Source: Temnothorax longispinosus (taxonomy: Eukaryota > Arthropoda > Insecta > Hymenoptera > Formicidae). From it: DNA of 64,000 nucleotides. The translations under genes and the position numbers were made by a program. This document shows, one piece after another, positions 1 to 10,366 of this stretch. The notes under the pieces were generated by a model. It was not told the origin of the DNA, ran no database searches, and was given only the letters and a program-made list of their open reading frames with translations. The stretch lies in NCBI RefSeq assembly GCF_030848805.1, contig NC_092369.1, positions 11,817,199-11,881,198 on the forward strand, in the 5' to 3' direction. The first letter of the stretch is position 1. Each line of letters opens with the position of its first letter.

Positions 1-1849
1 ACGCAGCCACCGACCATCGGCGGAAACGCTAATCGCGACGCCTAATTCCGTTGCGTTGGCCGTTCGGCTACGCCGTTAAACGGCCCCGTATTCCCTGTCC
101 TACGACTATGTTAATAAATTCTCCACGCTGTGTTATTGGCGCACGCGGATCGTGCAAGCCGTCGCGCGATGTGTATCAATACTGACGCCGTACACAATTA
201 GCATGACTATAAATTCCGTGCCGTTGCGAATGATAATTAAAATGCGCGCACGACTGTACGCCGTGTCTAATTTCAATTACAAGATCGCGGAGGTCTATTT
301 CATTAATATAAAATTCATGATTATCACCTCCGCGCTAACATAATGTATGTAATAAAGTAATAGAAAAATAATCGGAATTGATATCTAATTTTTAATTTTT
401 ATGCTATTACGCATGATTATACTAAGTATATTAAAGAAAACTCGATCAAGCACGATCTCAGGAGTTCAGTCGAGTATTTTACCCGAAGCTCGATATCCCT
501 TGTTCTCGCAACGCTTTACTGCCCCCGAAAATCTCGATTATTCGATCGCGGTCTAGCGCGGCATCGCGTCGCGTCGCAAGTCCCGTCATCATCAACGTCA
601 TCATCATCAGCGCGAACAGAGGATCGGCGGAGGATTGGGGGGGCGAATACGCGCGAGAGGGAAGTTCGCGTTTGGCGGATATGTCGGGGGGCTATGTTTC
701 GAAACACATCCAGCTGGCGCCTCTCGGCGCTATAGCGGGCGTTATAAGCCCGCTACCAAATCAAGCGTGTGTGACACACTAATAATCGGACGTATATATG
801 GTGTCCATATAGTACTCACAGATACAGACACACGCACAGGGACACATAAGCGCACGCTCATGCGGCTCGTATGTGCCGTATTGCTATATTGCACCCGGTG
901 GATATACGGAGGAGTGCGTCCGTATGTGTACGTACACGCGGATGCATGCGCACGTATTCGCGTGTATATGCCCGCGCGTTTCGAGAACGCATACCCGCGC
1001 CTGTTCAGAGGGAGGATGATTGTTGGAAGATAATCGAGATATCCGGCGCCGCGTAGTTACTTCCTAATGGTGGCGTTTTCAGTCATCGCTTTAGCGTACT
1101 GCCGCCCTACTTCGCCGGTATACATATTATAATAAATGCCCGACGAGTACGAAAGAAACTAGGAGAAGTAAAGTTTCGGCATCAAGTATTCATCCGATGA
1201 CCGGCGTAGCTCGTGCGCTAAAAATTGACACAAGATACCAATGGTGAAGAACTGAAGGTACTTCTTCATCATTTAGATATAAATATAAAAAGATAATTCT
1301 TTTATAGAATAAATCTAAACCGATATTAATTTACAGACGTATCATTATATGGTTCTGTTGCTCAAATATATCAAATATATCAGTACTTATACCTTATATC
1401 GTGTTAATGTCGTGTATGATGCATTGGGACAATAGATACATTTTGAAGAAAAAAAAGGGATTATATCTACTTAATAAATAGCAACCTCTCTATAAATTTT
1501 ACTAAAAATATAATACCGGGTCTCGGAAAGATCATCAGTTTCATCGAAATTAATCGGGAATTGAAAGCGGGCGCGCAGACAGGGTATTTGAATACTTTAT
1601 AAACGCTCGGAGTGCAACGCGGAATAGAGTCGCAGCCGTAACTGCCCGGGTATTAATTTACGATTATATGCGTTCCGCATTTATAGCGCGAGCCGACCGA
1701 AAATATACATCAAACGGGAGCGCGAACCGGAGTCGGCGATCGTCGGCCGCGCGTAGATCTCGACGATCTTTGTTTTCTCATTTTTCGACCGCTCGACCTC
1801 GCCGGCGCTAATTGTCATAATCGCGCAGAGCGCGCGGCTTCATTAGGAT

Positions 1850-2070
1850 CGCGCGCACACACGCGCAAATATGCACACACGGACACGCGCGCGCTTCGTA
1901 TGTGCGCGCATACGCATACACGTATGCTGACTTAGGTAGGTACACAGAATATGCGCAACGCATATAACGGTAGATACGAGGCGAACGCATGCTCTCGCGC
2001 GCGCGCGCACAGAGAAACAACGCACGTGCGAGCGTGTGTGCGTGCGCGTGTGTATGTGCGGAGTACGCGT
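1850..2070. repeat. CA/CG alternating purine-pyrimidine tract
   Basis: Imperfect runs of (CA)n, (CG)n and (GT)n dominate this block, for example around 1853-1900 and 1994-2055. A related block lies at 2310-2420. Such alternating purine-pyrimidine DNA is prone to Z-DNA formation. It produces several overlapping spurious open frames rich in Arg, Ala and Cys, none of which looks like a gene. Confidence 0.7.
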
Positions 2071-4829
2071 GTCCCGGAGGCGACGTATCCGCGCAAACAG
2101 AGCCCGGGGATAATGGTTACCAGCAATGGTTATATCGGCGGACGTGTGTTAGGGTCCTAGGATACCGCTATTAGTACGGCTCTAGGCCGCGTCTAATTAT
2201 ACCTCGCGCGCGCCGCGCGCGAATATGTTTGTAACCGCCGTATCTATCGTATCTGTTTAGACGCGCGTATACGTATATGTATATATTGTGCTTCAAATTG
2301 TGGAGAACTATGCGCGCGCGTGCGCGCGCGCCAGAGAGAGAGAGAAACAGACGGAGAGAAGAGCAGGATACGCGTTCGGCGTGTGCATACGAGCAGGTAC
2401 ACGCGCGCGCGCGCAACTTGTAGCTACAAGCACGATCATATGGGTTACGCATACGTGTCGGGGTACTAATGCTAATCCCAACCATAGATTACGAGACGGG
2501 CGGCAACGATCGACCGGAACTGCCGCCGTCATGGAATTTCCGCGACTCCTAGTTTCTAGCTTTCCGCGGTCCTCCGGCGAGCGAGAGTACAGTCAGCGCA
2601 TCTCATCTCTTTCATCTCATCTAGATAACATCCACCGCAGAGGACTATATATCTCGTAAACAGATACAATTGCAGTGCGAAAAATATATCAATTTATGTT
2701 ACAAAATTCGCAAGAGTAACATTATAATTTTTTTATCGAATCTCGCGCACGCCGAATTATCGTAACTTTTTTCTAAATTATCTCGTGTCATAAATACATG
2801 AGGGTCGAGGGATCATCAATAACAATTTTGTAAGAAAATAATTCCTAATGGCAGGCTGAAGAAAATTTCATTAAGATAATATAAGTAAAAATTACTTGAT
2901 TAATGTTCATTAATATAAGCTAACGTGTATTTCGCGGACACAAATTTACCTACTTTAATCGACTCGTGTCGATTCGGTAAAAGCACGGTAATGAACTCGC
3001 TGCGATAATAAAGTGGCACTTGTCGACCAATTCGACGATAGGGGAAAGAAAAAACAATCAACTTCGAGACCGAAGCCAGGTCGCCGTCCCATTTATATCA
3101 ATTCTATTCATTGCCGCTTTTAACCTAGCACTCGCGTGATCAGTGGCTCTCATCGGCCATCGCCAACATTTTTCAGCAGCGCAACAAAGCAAGCAGCGAG
3201 GAAATCGAATGAAAGCCTAAGAGCCATCTGCGTGTAATTTTTAAGTGAATTACGTTCGACGTAAGAGTCCATATTATCGATTACTTCGGTCTATCTCACA
3301 AGAATGTTTCGGAAAATGGAATTTCAGCTATAGCACATTTACACGCGACCAATATACACGCGCAACATCTACACGGCCACCACATTTTACTCGGAGTAAA
3401 TTTGGTCGCACCGGTAACGCGCACCGTGGGAAGGCAGGTGAAACGGAGCGACGTAACGGACCTATCGGTTTCATTGATTCTTTTTTTTCCTCTTTCTCTT
3501 TCTCGAGGCAATTACACCGACCTCCAAAACGAGCGCGCGCGCGCGAATGTTATTTCTCTGACGATCGCCGCGCGTGGACCGCTCGTAAAACGCTGAACGT
3601 CACGACGATTCGGCGACGACGACGACGGCGGTGGCTTTCACGATCTCGCCGATCGGCGATCCGGCCTGCACGCGCGCGCGATTCTCTCAAATTTTCATCT
3701 TAATTGAAGCGGGCGTGCCGCTGGACCACCGCGATCGACGGCCACTTTCGCTTTTGCGTTTCCTCCCCTTCGCCCCGAACTGCAGCTTCGTTTCGAGAAA
3801 TCCGGATATGCATACGTTATCCCGCATATTAATCGTTCACTTTAGAAATGAAACGAATTTTTATACGAAAAGATACGAGAGGCGACGTATACGTAAGGAT
3901 CATACGACTTCCAAATTGTCATGGCTGTGGAAGTACGAAGAAATTGTGTTCATTAATCCATGATAGGATTATGCAAAAATAGGAGCAGTTATGACAAGTC
4001 ATTTATTATGCGGCGAGGTAGATGTGTGTTATTTTTCTTAGCTCTATCTTCCTCTGTATCCGGCTGAAACGAGCTTATAGAGAAACGCGCCATCGCGGCG
4101 AAGCACGTAATATGAATCTTCATTAATAACGTAGAAATGGCAGGTCTCAGCGCGACGTCGTAAAACGATCGGATAAATGCAAACGTCTGTTGCATGTATC
4201 CACTTATTAACCGAGGGATATACGCATAAATTTCTTCGAGAATGGTCAGTTTCTTTCGAGAAGAGAAAAAAAAATTAAAGGTCAGCATAAAATCGCGTGC
4301 GTGTGGCTAAAATCAAATTGAATTGAACTTTATCATTGCAGCTTAATCCATCAAAGTGATACACATGCGACAGCACGAGCGACTTAATTTCCGCCCGGAG
4401 TTACCCCGGGTCCGCGCATTGTAATACCCCAAAATGGACGCGGCGAGCTAATTAAGTCGGACGTAAAGAAAGATAACGTTTCATAATGAAGGTGGATTTT
4501 TTGCCTATTTTTCGAGCGCCGTCGTCTCCCCCCCCCCCTCTCGCCGTCCCGACGCCGCGTCGGGGAAGATTTTACGCCCGACAAGCTCTCGGGGAAAAAA
4601 AAAGATCGTCCGAGTGTACCAGAGAGAGCAGCGGGTTTAAAACGTTGCAAGTGCCGTACCGGATATGAGGGACGCGGAGAGGGACGGAGAGAAGGAGGGA
4701 GGAAGGCGCGCGCGGACCGGAAATGGCCGCCCTTAACCCGGCGCGATCAAAAACTGGTTTCGCCAGACACACGAAAGCGCCGCCGAGAGATGAGGGAAGC
4801 GAAGAAAAAAAAGTGAGAAACAGAGAAAG

Positions 4830-4859
4830 AGAGAGCGAGCGAGCGAGCGAGAGAGAGAG

Positions 4860-4893
<34 letters not shown>
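4830..4893. repeat. (GA)n microsatellite
   Basis: A purine tract of GAGA and GAGC units with a short A-rich interruption. Open frames through it on either strand are Arg/Glu or Ser/Leu repeats and are not treated as genes. Confidence 0.9.
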
Positions 4894-4896
<3 letters not shown>

Positions 4897-7800
4897 ACTT
4901 CCACCACCGCCCTCCTTCCTACCGCTCTCTCGTCGGTAAATAACGGATAATTTCGCTCTCGACTAAATCGAGGGAGGCAAAAGTTTCGGCGTTAAAAAAC
5001 GTTTAAGCCGTTGCAATATTTTAAGGGAGCCGCGGAGAAACTTTAATGCAGTTAATCCGGAGTGACTTCCGCGAAATACAGCCCTGGGAATTCTCGTAGC
5101 AACGCACCGTTGTACTTTTCTCTCGCACGAACGACGAAGAGCGGTTTTCCACGGTCAAAACAATCGCGGGAAATAAGTTGCAAATATTAAGATTGTCAGA
5201 CGTGATGCTCTACTAAAAAAGCTCTATAAGGGAAAAGGATCGACGAAGATCTATTTCAAGATCTAATTCAAGTAACTATTTACGCTGTAAAAGTTACTTA
5301 AAACGCAAGTAAAAGTGACAGTCTTATTTGCATTTTATCTGTTTAGTTCACATTCATTAATTTTATATAATTGACATAATTTCCTTTTTAACTACTTTAA
5401 TAACTAGCGACATTTAAAACGATGTGTTTAAAACTTAAAATTTTCAACACAGTCCCGTAGTTACGATTCCATCGATTTGTCATTACGGGTCGTTTTATTT
5501 TCTTAGAAGCGGCAATTAAGCGAATTGAAATTGACGACGAAGATACTGAAATAATGGACCGACAGCTGTCGATCTAACACAACATAAATGCGTGACCTAC
5601 TCGATCTCATTTGTCTCGTAACGTTTTGCGTCATTAAATACGTCTTTCGCTTCGGTATAACGCGAGAGGCATAATTACAATGCTTTTGTACCGTTAGCGT
5701 TAATAAGTCGTCCGATCGAGCCGGTCCCAAAGCCCGAGAAGATGTAAAAGAGGTCACCCAGTCAGGAATAAGTAATTACAGAACGCGCCATTAGACCTAA
5801 TGCCGATATTCTAAAAATGGAGTACTAAATTAGATTCCTTTGTGCTTCAGTAACGTTACAAGCTCCCGGCTTAATTGGCGCATTATCGCCCATCATAATT
5901 CAATTTAGGAAACGGCGAACTTGGTACGTACTATATCGCAGTATAAAATGAGATTAACAATTAAGTCAAGTTTCCATTAATTATTACCAACGCGATTCAT
6001 TTACGTGGTAATCGATATTCTTAGGTCAGTTAAAAAACAAAATTTTTCTAAATCACAAAAAAACACCAAATATATTAAATTATATATTCTATAGAATAAT
6101 CCTACTTAAGGGAAGAAAATCCGACGGATAGGCAGATTAAATTTGCAGTCGCAGGTCGAAAAGGAGAACCGCTGCGAACAGTCCATAAGCCAGAGAGGAT
6201 CTAGCGGCTGTGTAGACTGTACTGAAATAATGTACAGTGCCGTACAAAACGGCAAGTCGGCGAGAGAGGGGACGCAAAGAGGGACGAGGGGGAAGGGAAG
6301 CGCGCTCTCCAACTCTCTCCCTCGCATCGCCCTCCGCCGCCCGTCTCCCTCGCCCGCCTCGACGGGGTAACAATGGTGTGCAAAGGAGATTAACAAACAG
6401 AATAAGCTAACGCATAATCGCATTATTTCTAGCTAAGCCGCATTTAAATTAGATAGAAATTCCATTTAACGAAACAATGCGGGGATGATGAGTCACTTCG
6501 CCGTATACGCGCTGACTCGCAATGTCGGAATAGACATCATCCCTCCCGTCCCTCTTACCCCCCAGCCCTCTTACTGCAGTCCCAGCATTCCCGGCGCGAT
6601 ATTCCTCTCCTCTCCCCCCCCCTTCCGCTCTCGTGAATTTCTGATTTCGCGAAATTCTTACAGGCCGGTCGTGTTATCGCGCCACCGTGTTCCGCGAGTC
6701 GCGTCGGAATGCCAAGCGCGTATATATATTTTGGCAACGGTATATTCTGTCCAGCTCGAGGAGTCTCCTCCTCTTTCATCTCCGACTAACATTTTCGCAA
6801 AACCGACCCAGACGAGTTGAGTTCATTATTTTTTAACGACAAGAGGAGCCACCGGCGACGATACAATACGCCTAAAATATACGGAGACCGGGCGTTAAGG
6901 CGAGCAGATTACATTGTGAAACTAGAGCGAGCAATACTAGTCGATAGCGCGGGAAGAAAGGATACGCTATCTCGACAGGATGTAGGATTTATCCTATCTC
7001 GAGAGAGCGCGGAATGATATCGCCCGTTCTAGTTTCGAGGAAGCGCGATATTCCGTGCCGGCGCGGCATCTTTCGACCTATCGGTTTTGGAAAAGTATTC
7101 CCGAAACAATATGCATGCAGCTAAACCCTGCGTCGTCGACTGCCCTCTGACATTCAAGGATCTCATATTAGGTCGCAATCTAGACGGCCCAAGCCGTCGT
7201 TTATTCAAATCAGCTCGAAAGTTAGCGCGTTCCATCTCAATTTATTGTTAGAGCGGTTCGCGCGAGTTCGATGCGTCCGATATTTCGCGAAAGGTCGCCG
7301 TCAATTTCACGGGGGAGGAGAGATTCGTCGCGCCGCGCGGAGTCACAGGGATTTCTAGAGCACCCTGTACAATAGAGGAGGGCTCGCAAAAAGAGCGAGC
7401 CGAACGACGACGAGCCCGCCCACGTGAGAGCGGCCATATCGTGACGTAATTCTGACGTCATTGTGCCGATAGCGTGCTCCGAGCACGCTCCGCCGGGTGC
7501 ACGGGGAAAATCGTAAAACGTGTACGGTCCCCCTCCAATCCCGTCCCTCTGCCCGCCATTCCACCCCTATTCGCGATTGACGCGCAATCCGCTTTGGGGA
7601 AAACGTCTTTCTCGCGCCGAGACGTCGCGCCGTCGCCGGGATCTCGAGGGGATTTAGATTTTCCACGGAAAGTTCCGCTCGCCTCTTTCGTCGGAAAGAT
7701 TCCTCGCGATATACGATTTTTCGTGCTTCCTCTCTTTCCCCCTCCCCCGTTATACGCGAACATCGGATGTGATATCGTTCAGATTGAATTACATCGGACG

Positions 7801-7966
7801 CGAACACGAATTGTATTTTGTACGAGTCCGAAACGGCGGTTTCGAATTGCCATGGACCGCACGAGAGCGAAATAACAATATCGAAATAAAGAGAGAACGA
7901 TATTGCTGCGGTGTCTATTGAGAAGAAAATCGTCGGTTATGCGAACGAATCAAACACCGGTTGGAT

Positions 7967-8009
7967 TTTCAAGATTAATTGGATCGCAGTCGATCCAATT
8001 AATCTGGAA
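7967..8009. repeat. Long inverted repeat / hairpin
   Basis: Perfect 15-nt arms at 7972-7986 and 7991-8005 flank the 4-nt loop cagt. The match continues outward to about 21-22 nt per arm with few mismatches. It lies about 270 bases downstream, on the minus strand, of the splice donor of the 8.3-kb first exon. It may be a small MITE remnant or a structured intronic RNA; no known miRNA was recognised in the arms. Confidence 0.75.
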
Positions 8010-8278
8010 ATCGTGTGCCTTCTTGTTACATATTTCGAAATGCAAGAGAATCAGCGCAATTCGCTAAAATTGCAACAAGTATAATTTTCACGAAAATAAA
8101 TAGACGTGCGTTAAATGTAATAAATTGTTTATGCCGATGCGGTATCTTAATAATTTAAGTCCCTCCCGCAGACAGATCCCTATAATATCGAAGATGAATT
8201 CGGGAAGTCTCCTTCCTGCCTCGCCCCCAAGAGTAATCGGATCGTTGAATAAGGGCATGGCACCCCTCGATCTTTTAC

Positions 8279-8467
8279 CTGAGGACCGCCGCCCACGATC
8301 GACTGGTAGGCCGATTGAAAGACGCTGCCCAACTGCGTGAGGCCCTCGTCCTCCATCTGGAACATTATGTCCGCCCCCGGCGAGCCGTTGTTGTTGAGAT
8401 TATTGTTGTTGCCCATCAGCTTCTCCGTGCTGCCGATGTCGGAGCGGAGTATCGTGTTGGACTGCAT
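8279..8467 (-). CDS. Putative first coding exon, perhaps an alternative daughterless start
   Basis: A minus-strand ATG at 8467 opens 63 codons that end exactly at a CAG|GTAAAA donor (8279/8278), in phase 0. The peptide starts MQSNTILRSD, has an Asn-rich stretch (residues 20-27), an acidic patch (QMEDEG, 38-43) and ends AYQSIVGGGPQ. No polypyrimidine tract precedes the ATG, and a CpG-rich island lies directly upstream, so this looks like a promoter-proximal exon. Its phase matches the end of the last da exon seen at 30270, and it lies downstream of da on the same strand. A short daughterless isoform is therefore possible, since vertebrate E-proteins use internal promoters. I do not recognise the peptide, and it could begin an unrelated gene lying left of the window. 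Exon call fairly firm, identity open. Confidence 0.55.
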
Positions 8468-9134
8468 AACTCACAAGCGGGGAACGCGGGCGCACGTGCC
8501 TTGCGATGGCTCGCTCGGAGCCGATCCGCGAGCGCGACGAGTGTTCGAGCGCGCGCGCGGCGCGATAGATCGCGCGGCGTCACCGACACGCACCGGCGTG
8601 TCAGACCCTAGCGACGTCGGCGTCTCGCGGCGAACGACCCCGCGCCGTTGTCATCGTCGCTAAAAATCTCGGGAGCACGGGAGGACGGACGGTGGGGCGA
8701 AGGAGGGTAGGGGCTCGAGAGGAGGACGCGCTGTCACGTGACGAGGATCCGCTTCGCGGAGGCCGCGGCTCGGGAACAGTCGGGGGGAGTGTGGGGTCGC
8801 GTCCCCGTCAGGGCGAACATACCACGCACTTGTCACGATTGTCGAGAACGGGCACAGAGAGACCGAGGGAAAGAGAAAGAGAGGAACGAAAGGAGAACGC
8901 GACGCCCGTTTCGGAGGTCTGCCGGCTACCTTTACCGTCGGCTGTCGATATCGCTGACCGATCTTCGTCCCCTAGGCGAAATCACCCGCGGAGTCATGAG
9001 CGCGCCGTATCGTCGTAGTATCACCGTTGCGTCGTGCACGAGCATCAGGACGCACACGCGCGCGATCGCTGCCGTCGCTCCACCAGCTGCATGGCGTCGG
9101 GGGTCGGTTTTCGAGGTTAGAACGCGGACGTACA

Positions 9135-9193
<59 letters not shown>

Positions 9194-9640
9194 AGAGAGA
9201 AACCCGTCTGGCGGTGGCGGCGGCGGTGGCGCGTCCTACCGCGCGCGCCGCATCTCCTTCGGTTCCGCGAGCGAGTGGCACGGATCCGCGCAAACAAGCG
9301 ATACAACGTTCACTGGTTATCTGCGGATTCACTTGCGTCGCCGATACGGTTTGCGGAGGAAGCGACGGAATACGAGAGCGGGCGCGCGCGAGAGATCCTC
9401 TCTCCACGGGACACGCGACGAGACTGACGCGTCGCGGTCGCGAGGGGAGGCGATCGCAACGGCTCCTTTCCACCCCCCTGCCGTCAAGGGTTCCCATCCC
9501 TTCCTCGGGCGCCCCGCGCGCGGACCCCACTCCGCGCGCCATCGCGCTGCTCCGTGCGATCGCTTCGCTCCGCTCGCTCGCTCGCTCGCTTCTCTCGTTC
9601 GTTCACTCGACGACGATTCCTTTCGTCCCTTTTAGCGCCT
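8468..9640 (-). promoter_or_regulatory. CpG-rich promoter-like island with GAGA tract
   Basis: This block, upstream of the ATG at 8467 on the minus strand, is strongly enriched in CpG relative to its surroundings and contains a (GA)n tract at 9138-9188. GA/CT tracts are common in insect promoters as GAGA-factor or CLAMP-type sites. Long overlapping frames exist on both strands only because stop codons are rare in GC-rich DNA; they are Arg/Ser/Ala-rich and unlike known proteins. The promoter role is inferred from composition and position. Confidence 0.5.
9138..9188. repeat. (GA)n microsatellite
   Basis: An essentially pure GA run of about 50 bases inside the CpG-rich island. It encodes only spurious Glu/Arg or Ser/Leu repeat frames. 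Confidence 0.95.
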
Positions 9641-10231
9641 TCGTTGCTCGCCGCAACCCCTAACGCGAAGGGCCAGGGTTTTTGCCTGCGAAGAGGCAGA
9701 CGTTCACGTATCGGCGACAAGAGCGAGTGTGGGTGGTTCCTCTCTCTTTCTCTTCCTCTCTCGCTCCTCTCTTGTCCGCAGGCTATGCCCCATGCCGAAA
9801 ACATCGGCCCACTTGTTGAGTCGAAAAGAGAGCGAGCGAAGGAGAGCAGGACGGAGCCCCGGAAAACGAGAACGTGTGGGTAGATGCGTGCGTGCATATA
9901 CGTGCGTATGCATACGCGCGCGGAAAAGTGACGTACGAGATAAAAAGCTTCGCGGCGCTAACGACGGGCAGACAAAGAGGATCGGCCCCCCGTGCGCGAG
10001 GACGCGCCACTACGCGGTCGATCTCTGTGACGAGAGCCTGCCCGTTCTCCATCTCCATTCGCGATTATCGCGTTTCACTCGGAACGCCGTTCGCGAAATT
10101 CCCCGCAGCAACAATATTAATATCACTTCCGTGTGTACGTGTGTGGGTGTGGGTGTGCGTGTGCGTGACACGAGGGAGAAAGAGAAAATATATAGAATGT
10201 ATCTCTCACTATTAATAAAATCCACACGCAC

Positions 10232-10366
10232 ATGCCAAAAAGTATCTTAGACGAAGATATGATTGAAGATCATGATGGAAGTTACGATGGATCCTGCGAT
10301 TCTTTAGGATTTATCGAGGTATCTGCTCCGATAAAAGCGCAAGTTATTCACGAATGTGCAGGATAA
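10232..10366 (+). CDS. Small acidic ORF, 44 aa, unknown
   Basis: A true ATG at 10232 opens 44 codons to TAA. The N-terminal half is acidic (ILDEDMIEDHDGSYDGSCDS), and a possible GAG|GTATCT donor lies inside. The DNA shows a degenerate GGAAG(C/T)TACGA(C/T)GG-type repeat that continues past the stop (10370-10395), so the composition may reflect a decayed repeat rather than selection. No family recognised. Listed because its amino-acid use differs from the Arg-rich noise around it. Confidence 0.2.
   Translation: MPKSILDEDMIEDHDGSYDGSCDSLGFIEVSAPIKAQVIHECAG

Larger units (their letters stand above)
1..8278. other. Non-coding left flank, no gene recognised
   Basis: The block alternates AT-rich and CpG-rich sequence. 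Open frames here are short, mostly rest on non-ATG starts, are arginine/serine-rich or low-complexity, and resemble no family I know. CA/CG and GA repeats account for many of them. If the first exon at 8279-8467 is real, this stretch is at least partly its first intron, because no phase-0 minus-strand exon with good splice sites was found here. A hairpin at 7967-8009 is listed separately. Confidence 0.5.

Noticed and set aside
635..1033. 132-codon plus frame near the left edge
   Set aside because: Arg/Tyr/Val-rich frame through CA/TG repeats, no known domain, no splice support.
3245..3703. 152-codon plus frame
   Set aside because: Begins at a GTG rather than ATG, ends in poly-Arg from GACGAC repeats and matches no family.
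8738..9635. Long plus frames of 202-229 codons across the CpG island and GA tract
   Set aside because: Stop-poor GC-rich DNA; Arg/Glu repeats from the microsatellite; overlapping frames on both strands.
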